Shown here piece by piece: positions 18,566 to 26,853 of a stretch of 64,000 nucleotides of DNA. The notes under the pieces were generated by a model. The model searched no databases. It was not told the DNA's origin and worked only from the letters and a program-made list of their open reading frames with translations. This DNA is from Polynucleobacter sp. JS-Polo-80-F4 (GTDB lineage: Bacteria > Pseudomonadota > Gammaproteobacteria > Burkholderiales > Burkholderiaceae), in the NCBI RefSeq assembly GCF_018881965.1, contig NZ_JACVPI010000001.1, positions 1,910,279 through 1,974,278 on the forward strand, read 5' to 3'. The first letter of the stretch is position 1; each line of letters begins with the position of its first letter. A program made the translations under genes and the position numbers.

Positions 18566-19338
18566 GCTGCGTCCTTGCTCATAATACGATTGAAGAATTG
18601 ATGCACCCGTGGATCTTTACTGGTATCGCGCAAAACTTTAGGATCACCCTCGGCAATGATTCCCTTAGTACCTTTGTCAAGCATGATGACCTTGTCAGCG
18701 ATGGCATAGATACTGGCAAGTTCATGAGATACGATGACAAAGGTAATGCCAAGATTTTTTGATAAGTCCTGGATCGTGCTATCGAGATCAGCAGAGGTAA
18801 TGGGGTCCAAGCCAGCTGACGGCTCATCTAGGAATAATATTTTAGGGTCAAGTGCCATCGCCCGAGCGATCGCCGCCCTCTTTTGCATACCGCCACTAAT
18901 TTCACTTGGCATGTAGGACTCGTAAGGCAAGAGACCGACAAGATCAAGCTTGCAGCGCGCCAACAAATCCATTTGAACTTGGGTCAGCTGGGTGTATTCC
19001 TGCATAAACAAGGTCACGTTATCAAGCAGGTTCATTGAGCCAAATAAAGCGCCTTGCTGATACATTACGCCAAAGCTAGTCATGATCTTTTGGCGCTCCG
19101 CTCCAACTGCGCTGGTAATGTTTTCGCCTTCGATGAGAACATCGCCAGACAAGGGCTGATAGAGGCCAAACAAGTTTTTTAACAAACTGGATTTACCGCA
19201 TCCTGAGCCACCCAGAATCACAAAAATTTCTCCGTAATTGACTGAGAAATTAAGATTCTGCATAAGTACATTAGAGCCATAACCTACGGTGAGGTTTTGA
19301 ACATCAATTGCGTACTGGGATTTGGCTGGCGTATCCAT
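18562..19338 (-). CDS. ABC transporter ATP-binding protein (MlaF-like)
   Basis: 258 aa ATPase of the lipid transporter. Walker A is GGSGCGKSS, the signature is EISGGMQKRAAIARA, and Walker B is PKILFLDEPSAGLDPITS, followed by the switch histidine in VSHELAS. The SGGM form of the signature and the DPITS loop are typical of Mkl/MlaF ATPases. It is coupled to the permease gene by a one-base overlap (TGATG) and to the MCE gene by four bases. Confidence 0.93.
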   Translation of the reverse strand: MDTPAKSQYAIDVQNLTVGYGSNVLMQNLNFSVNYGEIFVILGGSGCGKSSLLKNLFGLYQPLSGDVLIEGENITSAVGAERQKIMTSFGVMYQQGALFGSMNLLDNVTLFMQEYTQLTQVQMDLLARCKLDLVGLLPYESYMPSEISGGMQKRAAIARAMALDPKILFLDEPSAGLDPITSADLDSTIQDLSKNLGITFVIVSHELASIYAIADKVIMLDKGTKGIIAEGDPKVLRDTSKDPRVHQFFNRIMSKDAA

Positions 19339-20510
19339 CAGAAACCTGTCTTATAGGAAATGAAGGCAAAAATACCATCGACCACTACGATCAAAACAAT
19401 GCTGCTTACTACCGCTCGGGTTGCTGAAATACCAACCGCAGCGGCACCATTGCCGGTTTGCATACCACGTAGGCAACCCACCGCAGAAACGACAATACCA
19501 AAAAGCGTGGCTTTAATTAATCCGGATCCGACATCTTCGATATCTACGGCAGAGAGCATGCCGTTATAGAAATTAATAAATGGAATACCGTAAATCAACA
19601 TCGTCAGCATGGAAGAAAAAATGCTGACGATATCGGCAAACAAAGTCAAAATTGGCGCAACCAAAATTCCGGCTAAAACGCGTGGCACAACTAGGAAACG
19701 AATTGGGCTTAAGCCGCCAGATACAAGTGCATCTACTTCGCTATTCACCGTCATCGTGCCAATCTCTGCGGCAAACGCTGCTGATGAGCGTCCAGCCAGC
19801 AAGATAGCGGTAATTAATGGGCCCATTTCTCGCACAATGCCTAAGGCCGCCAAGGGGCCCACAAAGGATACAGCGCCAAATTGCTCCATACCAATGGCAG
19901 CCTGGAACGAAAGAATGACGCCAATCAAAAACGCCACTAGACCAACGATAGGTAATGCGGCAATACCGGCTTGCACAGCGGCATTCACAAAATCACCCCA
20001 GCGCACTTGATTGGGGTTACGAATAGACCAAACTAAATCAGATGCAAGATGACCGGTAAAAGTAATTAAACCAACAGTGTCATCAATTAAGTTCTGGACA
20101 GCCATTCCCGTGCTGACCACAAAACTTCTTTTAGGCTTTACAACAGGAACGGGAAATAAATTAGTGATTGGGTTGAACTCAGTTAACAAAGGCTCATAAC
20201 GTGAATCCAAGCCAACAACCTCAAACTTTGCGCCAGCTGAAGTTTGGGCCTCTTCGATCCCAATCAGAAATGCAATACCAGCGCCATCTAAAAAAGTAAC
20301 TTTGGATGCATCAAAAGTGAGGGACTTACTTTTGCCGTCACCCTGCTTTAGCCAAGCATCCTGAGAGCTGCGAATTTGGGTCCAAACACCGCCCAAGGAA
20401 TAGACGTTGACATTGCCGCTAACCAGCACTTTGGCGTTATTAGCATCTACCTGTGACCAAACTGCCACTGGGGCGTCAGAAACGGCAGAAATGGTGTCAG
20501 ATGTGCTCAT
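19338..20510 (-). CDS. MlaE-family permease with N-terminal STAS domain
   Basis: 390 aa. Residues 1-115 form a STAS-like domain (VNVYSLGGVWTQIRSSQDAW, LTFDASKVTFLDGAGIAFLI) and about 130-390 the MlaE permease (GPLAALGIVREMGPLITAIL, AGRSSAAFAAEIGTMTVNSE). The fusion places in one chain what E. coli has as MlaB and MlaE. It is the first gene of the operon mlaE-mlaF-mlaD-lipoprotein-bug. ATG 20510 has no Shine-Dalgarno; a -10-like TATAGT ends six bases before it. Confidence 0.9.
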   Translation of the reverse strand: MSTSDTISAVSDAPVAVWSQVDANNAKVLVSGNVNVYSLGGVWTQIRSSQDAWLKQGDGKSKSLTFDASKVTFLDGAGIAFLIGIEEAQTSAGAKFEVVGLDSRYEPLLTEFNPITNLFPVPVVKPKRSFVVSTGMAVQNLIDDTVGLITFTGHLASDLVWSIRNPNQVRWGDFVNAAVQAGIAALPIVGLVAFLIGVILSFQAAIGMEQFGAVSFVGPLAALGIVREMGPLITAILLAGRSSAAFAAEIGTMTVNSEVDALVSGGLSPIRFLVVPRVLAGILVAPILTLFADIVSIFSSMLTMLIYGIPFINFYNGMLSAVDIEDVGSGLIKATLFGIVVSAVGCLRGMQTGNGAAAVGISATRAVVSSIVLIVVVDGIFAFISYKTGF

Positions 20511-20516
20511 AAGCAG

Positions 20517-20522
20517 ACTATA
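20517..20522 (-). promoter_or_regulatory. -10-like element directly before mlaE-like gene
   Basis: TATAGT on the minus strand with CTGCTT between it and the ATG. Transcription from this element would begin at or next to the start codon. No Shine-Dalgarno is present. The -35 region is unconvincing. Confidence 0.4.
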
Positions 20523-20553
20523 AGGTATCTCTGTGAAAGCGCTGAGAAAAGCC

Positions 20554-20591
20554 TAAAAAAGAGAAAGGGCCCAGTTTTTCAACTAGGCCCT
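20554..20591 (-). terminator. tRNA-Arg terminator
   Basis: AGGGCC...AGTT pairs with AACT...GGCCCT (20566-20591). On the minus strand the hairpin is followed by TTTCTCTTTTTT. It lies directly downstream of tRNA-Arg. Confidence 0.8.
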
Positions 20592-20599
20592 ATATGGGT

Positions 20600-20676
20600 T
20601 GGTGCGGCTGGCAGGAATTGAACCCACGACCCCTTGGTTCGTAGCCAAGTACTCTATCCAGCTGAGCTACAGCCGC
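20600..20676 (-). tRNA. tRNA-Arg (anticodon ACG)
   Basis: A 77-base tRNA with the CCA encoded. The acceptor stem is GCGGCTG/CAGCCGC, the D stem GCTC/GAGT, and the anticodon stem CTTGG/CCAAG encloses loop CTACGAA with anticodon ACG. The T arm carries GGGTTCAATTCC. The A of ACG is normally converted to inosine, reading CGU, CGC and CGA. It is divergent from greB with only 18 bases between them and has its own terminator. Confidence 0.96.
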
Positions 20677-20682
20677 AACAGC

Positions 20683-20692
20683 CATAATTATG
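20683..20692. promoter_or_regulatory. Palindromic shared -10 for tRNA-Arg and greB
   Basis: CATAATTATG is a perfect 10-bp palindrome, so CATAAT reads as a -10-like hexamer on both strands. On the minus strand it is preceded by TGG (extended -10) and lies 10 bases before the tRNA. On the plus strand it ends six bases before the greB ATG. One symmetrical element can thus serve both divergent genes. Confidence 0.5.
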
Positions 20693-20694
20693 CC

Positions 20695-21195
20695 ATGGAA
20701 GAGAAGAACTACATCACCCCCGCTGGTCACGAACGCATCAAGACCGAGCTCCTACAGCTCCTAAACCTTGATAGACCGGAGGTTGTGAAGGTAGTCCACT
20801 GGGCCGCCAGCAATGGTGACCGGTCTGAAAATGGGGACTACATCTACGGAAAAAAGCGTCTGAGGGAGATTGATAGACGGATCCGCTTCCTCAACAAACG
20901 CCTTGAATTTGCGGTGGTTGTCGATAATGCCGCCCGAAAATCTGGCGAAAATGATGCTGAACAGGTTTTCTTTGGGGCTACTGTGACTTACTCAACTTTG
21001 GAGGGTGCACAGGCTGGCAAGGAGACTACCATCACTATTGTTGGCGTGGACGAGGTGGACTTAGATCAGGGTCACGTCAGCTGGGTGTCGCCTATAGCAA
21101 AAGCCTTAATCAAATCCCGGATTGGAGATTGTGTCTTTATACAAACACCAACAGGCCCTGCTGAAATTGAAATCCTAGACGTTCAGTATTTATAA
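20695..21195 (+). CDS. greB: Transcription elongation factor GreB
   Basis: 166 aa. The N-terminal coiled coil (ITPAGHERIKTELLQLLNLD, then RSENGDYIYGKKRLREIDRR) carries the acidic tip that restarts backtracked RNA polymerase; the C-terminal domain has VTYSTLEGAQAGKETTITIV and VSPIAKALIKSRIGDCVFI. The frame is open back to 20599, but those codons are only tRNA-Arg read on the other strand; ATG 20695 is the real start. No Shine-Dalgarno is present and the likely -10 lies six bases upstream. It is convergent with spoT with no terminator in the 12-base gap. Confidence 0.93.
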   Translation: MEEKNYITPAGHERIKTELLQLLNLDRPEVVKVVHWAASNGDRSENGDYIYGKKRLREIDRRIRFLNKRLEFAVVVDNAARKSGENDAEQVFFGATVTYSTLEGAQAGKETTITIVGVDEVDLDQGHVSWVSPIAKALIKSRIGDCVFIQTPTGPAEIEILDVQYL

Positions 21196-21207
21196 AGCTG
21201 AAGGAAT

Positions 21208-23601
21208 TTATGTTGCGCGTGTACGAGTGACTCGCATGACATCGGGATTGGCACGCAAGCTGCGCATCACCTTAGAGAGATGTAAGCGATCGTAAACCTG
21301 GATCGTAAAACGAATGGTGACTGAGTCTTCCTTAAAGCGATCTTCCATCGACACATTCATGATGTTGGAATCGGCAGAAGTAACACTGCTCGCCACTCTA
21401 GCCAACACACCTTTACCTTGCCGCGTATCAATGGCTAGATCTAACTCAAACTCACGATTGAGTTCTCTGCCCCACTCAACCTCAACCCATTTATCGCTGT
21501 CCTTAGACAGCATGCGCAACGCTATTGGGCAATCATTGGTATGCACTTGCAGACCCTCACCTTTGCCAAGATAGCCAATGATGTTATCGCCAGGAATAGG
21601 ATGGCAGCAGGTTTGAAAATGGATAGAGTTACCCTCACGTCCATCTACCAATATGGCTTGACGTTGGTGATGATGACCCACTTCTTGATTGGGTGCGACC
21701 CAATCAGCAACGCCTAGGCGCATCTGTTCAGCACCGCCCTCATCATCAATAATAATTTTGAGACGAATAGCTAGCTCCTGCGGGGAACGTCTACCCAAGG
21801 CAATATTGACGCAAGCTTCTTCGCGGGTTTTATCGCCAGTCCAGTGCATCAGCTTTTCCCAAATCTCAGGGCTCAGCAAAGCTGCATCCACACCTTGCTG
21901 ACGTAATGCATTGGCTAATAGACGCTCGCCCAACTGTAAGGACTCTGAATAATGCTTTGTTTTTAATGAATGGCGAATTGAGGCGCGTGCCTTACCAGTG
22001 CGCACAAATGCCAACCAACCTGGGTTGGGTTGCGAGTTCGCTGAAGTAATTACCTCAACAATGTCGCTATTTTTTAACTCGCTACGCAAAGGTAATTGCA
22101 GGCCATTAATCTTCACAGCCACGCAAGTATTACCCAGATCACTATGGATGGAATACGCAAAGTCTAGGGCAGTAGCGCCTCTTGGAAGAGCTCTAATCTG
22201 GCCTGTAGGTGTAAATACATAAACAGCGTCAGGAAACAAATCAATTTTGACGTGCTCTAAGAATTCTTGGGAGTCACCACTACTATCCTGAATATCAATT
22301 AAGGACTGCAGCCATTGATGAGCTCGGTTTTGAACCTCACTCATATCAGGAGAGCCATCTTTGTAGGCCCAGTGTGCAGCAACACCCGCTTCAGCGACTG
22401 CGTGCATTTCAGATGTACGAATCTGAAACTCTACCGGTACGCCTGATGGACCCAATAAGGTCGTATGTAAGGACTGATAGCCATTCAATTTAGGAATGGC
22501 AATGTAATCCTTAAATTTACCCGGCATGGGCTTGTACAAAGCGTGCAAGATACCTAGAGCGCGATAGCATTCGTCAATTGAATGCACCGTTACCCGGAAA
22601 GCATATACATCTAATACTTGTGAAAAACTTAAATGCTTCGAGCGCATCTTGTGATAAATACTAAAGAGTGTTTTTTCACGACCGCGAAGATCCACATCTA
22701 GGTTAGCCTTAGCAAAAGCCATACGAGAAGACTGCAAAATCTTCTCAACCATTTCCTTACGATTGCCACGCGCCCGCTTGACAGCGCCCTCAATGACCCG
22801 AAAGCGCATAGGCATGGAGTAACGGAAACTTAAATCTTGAAGGTCGCGATAAATGACGTTCAATCCGAGACGATGTGCAATGGGCGCATAGATTTCAATT
22901 GTTTCAGCGGCTACACGACGACGCTTCTCCATCGGCACCGCATCGAGGGTGCGCATATTGTGAGTGCGGTCAGCAAGCTTTACCAAGATGACTCGGACGT
23001 CCCGCGCCATTGCCATAAACATTTTGCGAAAACTCTCTGCTTGAGCCTCTGCATGACTTTGAAACTCTAATTTATCGAGCTTCGTTAAACCTTCAACCAA
23101 CTCGGCAACTTTATTGCCAAATTTTTCAACTAAGTCTGCCTTTGTGCAGCCCGTATCTTCAATCACATCATGCATTAAAGCGGCCATGATGGATGGCGCA
23201 TCTAAACGCCAGGTTGCACAAAGCTCTGCTACAGCAACTGGGTGGGTAATGTAGGGTTCGCCGCTATGACGGTATTGACCTAAATGAGCGGCATCCGAAA
23301 ACTGAAATGCCTTTTTGATTTGCACAATCTCTTCAGGCTTGAGATAAGAGAGTTTTGCAAGCAATCCCTCTATTGAAACTACCTGATGTTTTAGTGGAAG
23401 ACTAGGTGCAGATGTGGGGCCGAATAAATGACGGCTCGATTGTGCCAACAAGCTGGCAATGATCGATTTTTTACCGCTTTGATTTGGGGTGTCGGAGTCT
23501 TCATCCAACAACTGTGCTTGAGCTGAGTCAAGCGAAGCATCATTAGGCGAGATGCTTCCTACTTTTTCCGATGTTTTGACTATTCCTAAAGGAAGCTCCA
23601 C
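21208..23601 (-). CDS. spoT: Bifunctional (p)ppGpp synthetase/hydrolase
   Basis: 797 aa. An N-terminal extension of about 70 residues precedes the HD hydrolase domain, in which His144-Asp145 of ALMHDVIEDTG are intact, so degradation of ppGpp is expected. The synthetase domain (about 290-410) has RGREKTLFSIYHKM and YRALGILHALYKPMPGKFKD. A TGS domain (DAVYVFTPTGQIRALPRGAT) and a C-terminal ACT domain (about 725-797) follow. The intact HD site and the rpoZ-spoT neighbourhood identify SpoT rather than RelA. The start is GTG 23601 with AAGGAG upstream. Confidence 0.94.
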   Translation of the reverse strand: MELPLGIVKTSEKVGSISPNDASLDSAQAQLLDEDSDTPNQSGKKSIIASLLAQSSRHLFGPTSAPSLPLKHQVVSIEGLLAKLSYLKPEEIVQIKKAFQFSDAAHLGQYRHSGEPYITHPVAVAELCATWRLDAPSIMAALMHDVIEDTGCTKADLVEKFGNKVAELVEGLTKLDKLEFQSHAEAQAESFRKMFMAMARDVRVILVKLADRTHNMRTLDAVPMEKRRRVAAETIEIYAPIAHRLGLNVIYRDLQDLSFRYSMPMRFRVIEGAVKRARGNRKEMVEKILQSSRMAFAKANLDVDLRGREKTLFSIYHKMRSKHLSFSQVLDVYAFRVTVHSIDECYRALGILHALYKPMPGKFKDYIAIPKLNGYQSLHTTLLGPSGVPVEFQIRTSEMHAVAEAGVAAHWAYKDGSPDMSEVQNRAHQWLQSLIDIQDSSGDSQEFLEHVKIDLFPDAVYVFTPTGQIRALPRGATALDFAYSIHSDLGNTCVAVKINGLQLPLRSELKNSDIVEVITSANSQPNPGWLAFVRTGKARASIRHSLKTKHYSESLQLGERLLANALRQQGVDAALLSPEIWEKLMHWTGDKTREEACVNIALGRRSPQELAIRLKIIIDDEGGAEQMRLGVADWVAPNQEVGHHHQRQAILVDGREGNSIHFQTCCHPIPGDNIIGYLGKGEGLQVHTNDCPIALRMLSKDSDKWVEVEWGRELNREFELDLAIDTRQGKGVLARVASSVTSADSNIMNVSMEDRFKEDSVTIRFTIQVYDRLHLSKVMRSLRANPDVMRVTRTRAT

Positions 23602-23616
23602 ACCGGAACTCCTTAA

Positions 23617-23820
23617 TTACAGAGGTACTTTGGTCAACATGTCACGGTCAGTAACACCAGCAGCTACTTCACGCAAAGCAACTACAGTAGCTTTATCTCT
23701 GGACTCAACACGTGGGGAGTGACCTTGTACCAATTGGCGAGCACGATAAGTCGCGGCCAAAACCAATTCAAAACGATTAGGGATAGTTTTAAGGCAATCT
23801 TCTACAGTAATACGTGCCAT
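23617..23820 (-). CDS. rpoZ: RNA polymerase omega subunit
   Basis: 67 aa, normal length. The conserved start [20 protein letters not shown] and AATYRARQL are visible. Omega helps beta' folding and forms part of the ppGpp site on RNA polymerase, in keeping with its place directly before spoT. The gap to spoT is 15 bases. Confidence 0.96.
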   Translation of the reverse strand: MARITVEDCLKTIPNRFELVLAATYRARQLVQGHSPRVESRDKATVVALREVAAGVTDRDMLTKVPL

Positions 23821-23864
23821 GCTGGACTCACTTAATTTAGCTTCAATACCTATAGGATAACTGA

Positions 23865-24503
23865 TTAGACCCCGAGGCGCTTTAAAAGAGCTGGATTTCT
23901 GGCCATACTGGGCCCAGAACGAAGCCGACTTGAAGCCAGAATGTGCTTTAAATCGACTAATGCCTGATCAAAAGAATCGTTTACTACGATGTAATCTGCC
24001 TCAGAGGCGTGCTGAAGCTCAACATGAGCAGCTGCCAAACGTCGCTGAATTGTGGCCTCGTCATCTTGACCCCGCTTGCGCAGACGCTCTTCCAAAGCCT
24101 CTATTGAGGGTGGGAAGATGAAGATCCACTGCACCGAGGGAATTAACTTCCGAATTTGTTGAGCGCCCTGCCAATCAATCTCCAACATGACATCGCTGCC
24201 CGCTTGCATTTGAGATTCAATCCAAGGTTTTGATGTGCCATAAAAATGACCATGGACTTCAGCCCACTCTAAAAAATGTCCCTGATCACGCTCTTGCAAA
24301 AAATCGTCTTTTGTCAGAAATCGATAATCTTTACCATCGACTTCACCAGGTCTTGGCACACGCGTAGTTGTTGATAAAGATAATTTGAGCCCTACATCGT
24401 CTTTTAATAAAGCATTTACCAATGATGATTTACCAGCGCCTGAGGGCGCAACAATCATCAACATACTGCCTTGGTAGGATGGAGTCTGATTAGTGTTAGT
24501 CAT
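23865..24503 (-). CDS. gmk: Guanylate kinase
   Basis: Phosphorylates GMP to GDP; 212 aa. The P-loop APSGAGKSS spans residues 19-27. The GMP-binding region follows ([36 protein letters not shown]), then the lid ([20 protein letters not shown]). It sits between yicC and rpoZ, the common gmk-rpoZ-spoT order, with a 15-base gap after yicC. A clear Shine-Dalgarno is missing. Confidence 0.97.
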   Translation of the reverse strand: MTNTNQTPSYQGSMLMIVAPSGAGKSSLVNALLKDDVGLKLSLSTTTRVPRPGEVDGKDYRFLTKDDFLQERDQGHFLEWAEVHGHFYGTSKPWIESQMQAGSDVMLEIDWQGAQQIRKLIPSVQWIFIFPPSIEALEERLRKRGQDDEATIQRRLAAAHVELQHASEADYIVVNDSFDQALVDLKHILASSRLRSGPSMARNPALLKRLGV

Positions 24504-24518
24504 AAATCAATCTATGGA

Positions 24519-25448
24519 TTACTCAAGGTTTTGAACTTGCTCACGCATTTGCTCGATGAACAACTTGAGCTCCAGCGCGGCTTGTGTGCACTCTTCAGAT
24601 ACAGATTTGGAACTTAAGGTATTCGCTTCGCGATTGAGCTCTTGCATTAGAAAATCCAAACGCTTTCCAACCGGACCCTTACCTGCAAGTGCATTATCAA
24701 CCGCCTGAAGATGGGTCTTTAAACGCGCGAATTCTTCAGCCACATCAATGCGGACTGCGTAGAGTACTACCTCTTGACGAATACGCTCCATCAACTCAGT
24801 GCCAGCCTTTGCTTGTTCTTGCGTTGCCAGCGCTTCCGCTAAACGCTCAGTGAGCTTTTCCTGATACTGCGCTACATATTCAGGGATCCTAGGCTCTATG
24901 ACCTTTACGATGTCACGCATCTTGCCGGTAATGCTGGTTAATACGCCAACCAAGGCTTTACCTTCAGCATGACGACTTTCCATTAGAACGGCTAAGGCTG
25001 CGCGCCCGGCTTCGACTGCAGCAGTTATCCAACTATCTTCTTCACCCCGCGGTTCAGAAACAACACCAGGCCAACGCAGAACTTCAGCAATACTGAGCTC
25101 TTGTGCTTTTGGGAAAGATTCTTGGGCCTTTTCCTGGAGGGTATACAAAGCATCGAGACGATCCCGATTAATGGCCCCCAAGGCATGTGGATTACTCTTG
25201 GCAGCACCTGCAGCCGCACTATTGACTCGCCAGGCCGCCCTAAACTCCACCTTGCCTCGGGAAAGGCTTTGCGTAGCCATTTCCCGCAAGGCAGGCTCAG
25301 CCCCGCGACATTCGTCCGGAAGACGAAATCCAAGATCCAGAAAGCGGCTGTTAACAGCCCGACATTCCACCTGCAGATCAGCAACTACACCCGCTCCTAA
25401 GGAGACTTGGCGAGAAGCGCTGCCATAACCAGTCATGCTCGATATCAT
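24519..25448 (-). CDS. yicC: YicC family endoribonuclease-like protein
   Basis: 309 aa, normal for the family. It begins SMTGYGSASR and shows LQVECRAVNSRFLDLGFRLP, the signature of the YicC N-terminal domain; the C-terminal DUF1732 half ends with DFLMQELNREANTLSSKS. Family members are reported to act in RNA decay. It heads the yicC-gmk-rpoZ-spoT operon and diverges from rph. ATG 25448 has no Shine-Dalgarno but has TACAAT exactly six bases upstream; ATG 25436 (MTGYG) is a less likely start. Confidence 0.92.
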   Translation of the reverse strand: MISSMTGYGSASRQVSLGAGVVADLQVECRAVNSRFLDLGFRLPDECRGAEPALREMATQSLSRGKVEFRAAWRVNSAAAGAAKSNPHALGAINRDRLDALYTLQEKAQESFPKAQELSIAEVLRWPGVVSEPRGEEDSWITAAVEAGRAALAVLMESRHAEGKALVGVLTSITGKMRDIVKVIEPRIPEYVAQYQEKLTERLAEALATQEQAKAGTELMERIRQEVVLYAVRIDVAEEFARLKTHLQAVDNALAGKGPVGKRLDFLMQELNREANTLSSKSVSEECTQAALELKLFIEQMREQVQNLE

Positions 25449-25454
25449 ATGGAC

Positions 25455-25460
25455 ATTGTA
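25455..25460 (-). promoter_or_regulatory. -10-like element directly before yicC
   Basis: TACAAT on the minus strand, then GTCCAT, then the ATG. The expected start point is the first base of the start codon. No Shine-Dalgarno is seen. Confidence 0.4.
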
Positions 25461-25503
25461 GATTCATTATTGATCTAGACACTAACCTCACAGGACCCCC
25501 TTT

Positions 25504-26244
25504 ATGAGCACTGCCAACCCAGCCAATATTGCCCGCCCTAGCGGTCGTAAGCCAACCGATTTACGTCCAGTCACCATCTCCAGGGCCTTTACTAAGCATG
25601 CTGAAGGCTCAGTATTGATTGCCTTTGGGGATACCAAGGTCCTGTGTACTGCCAGCATCCTAGAAAAGGTGCCGCCCCATAAGAAAGGCTCCGGCGAAGG
25701 CTGGGTAACCGCTGAGTACGGCATGCTGCCCCGCTCCACCCATACCCGCAGCGATCGTGAAGCAGCTCGCGGCAAGCAATCCGGTCGTACTCAAGAAATT
25801 CAGCGCCTCATTGGCCGCGCTATGCGTAGCGTCTTTGATTTAAAAGTATTGGGTGAGAGAACGATTCACCTCGATTGCGATGTACTGCAAGCAGATGGCG
25901 GCACACGTACAGCTTCCATTACAGGTGCTTATGTTGCTGCGCGTGATGCAGTAAACCAACTTTTGAAAAGTGGTGCACTTACTAAAGATCCAATTATTGA
26001 TAGCGTTGCTGCAATTTCAGTGGGCATCTATCAAAGAGTTCCAGTACTCGATTTAGATTACCCAGAAGATTCTTCTTGCGATACCGATATGAATGTTGTG
26101 ATGACCGGTAAAGGTGGAATGATTGAGGTGCAAGGGACTGCTGAAGGCGCCGCTTTCTCGAGGGCTGAGCTCAATGCGTTATTAGACTTGGCTGACCAAG
26201 GCATCAAAGAGCTCACACAATTGCAAATTGACTCACTTAAATAA
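25504..26244 (+). CDS. rph: Ribonuclease PH
   Basis: tRNA 3'-end trimming phosphorolytic exonuclease, 246 aa. Conserved segments: [15 protein letters not shown] at the start, [32 protein letters not shown], and the catalytic [20 protein letters not shown]. Unlike the degenerate rph of E. coli K-12, it looks intact. AGGA lies 8 bases before ATG 25504. It is followed by rdgB after 18 bases, a common pairing. Confidence 0.97.
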   Translation: MSTANPANIARPSGRKPTDLRPVTISRAFTKHAEGSVLIAFGDTKVLCTASILEKVPPHKKGSGEGWVTAEYGMLPRSTHTRSDREAARGKQSGRTQEIQRLIGRAMRSVFDLKVLGERTIHLDCDVLQADGGTRTASITGAYVAARDAVNQLLKSGALTKDPIIDSVAAISVGIYQRVPVLDLDYPEDSSCDTDMNVVMTGKGGMIEVQGTAEGAAFSRAELNALLDLADQGIKELTQLQIDSLK

Positions 26245-26262
26245 CTGGTACTTACTTAAGCA

Positions 26263-26853
26263 ATGCAAAAGCTCGTTCTCGCATCTAACAATACCGGCAA
26301 GGTAAAAGAATTTCAGGCGCTTTTAGCACCCCTGAACTTTCAAGTCATCCCGCAAGGAGAATTGGGCATTCCTTCGGCTGAAGAGCCGCACCATACCTTT
26401 GTAGAGAATGCCTTAGCCAAAGCGCGTCATGCTAGCGCTGCATCTGGCTTACCTGCACTGGCTGATGACTCCGGTATTTGCGCCCATGCTTTGGATGGCA
26501 TGCCAGGCGTATTGTCGGCTCGCTATGCGGGAGATCAAGGCAATGATGCAGCCAACAATCAAAAACTCATCCAAGAATTAAAGGATCAGGCAGATCGAGG
26601 CGCTCATTATGTTTGCGCTCTAGTGTTTATCAACAACCCCAATGATCCCGAGCCCATCATTGTGCAAACCCGTTGGTATGGTCAAATTATTGATCAAGCC
26701 ACTGGAAACAACGGCTTTGGTTACGACCCTCATTTTTTCTTGGCTGACCAAAACTGTACTGCAGCACAACTGGATGCTGCGCAAAAGAATTTAATCAGTC
26801 ACCGTGGCCAAGCCTTACGTGAACTGATTACAGAACTCAAATCTCGTGCTTAA
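26263..26853 (+). CDS. rdgB: XTP/dITP pyrophosphatase
   Basis: House-cleaning nucleotide hydrolase that removes ITP, XTP and deoxy forms; 196 aa. It begins LVLASNNTGKVKEFQALL and shows the substrate and metal motifs ALADDSGICAHALDGMPGV, SARYAG and GNNGFGYDPHFF. It overlaps the hemW start by eight bases, suggesting translational coupling in rph-rdgB-hemW. Confidence 0.97.
   Translation: MQKLVLASNNTGKVKEFQALLAPLNFQVIPQGELGIPSAEEPHHTFVENALAKARHASAASGLPALADDSGICAHALDGMPGVLSARYAGDQGNDAANNQKLIQELKDQADRGAHYVCALVFINNPNDPEPIIVQTRWYGQIIDQATGNNGFGYDPHFFLADQNCTAAQLDAAQKNLISHRGQALRELITELKSRA

Noticed and set aside
20599..20694. Upstream extension of the greB frame
   Set aside because: These codons are the tRNA-Arg gene read on the other strand; GreB similarity begins at the ATG at 20695.
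21208..23601. RelA as an alternative identity for the ppGpp enzyme
   Set aside because: The hydrolase HD motif is intact and the gene sits after rpoZ, both of which point to SpoT.
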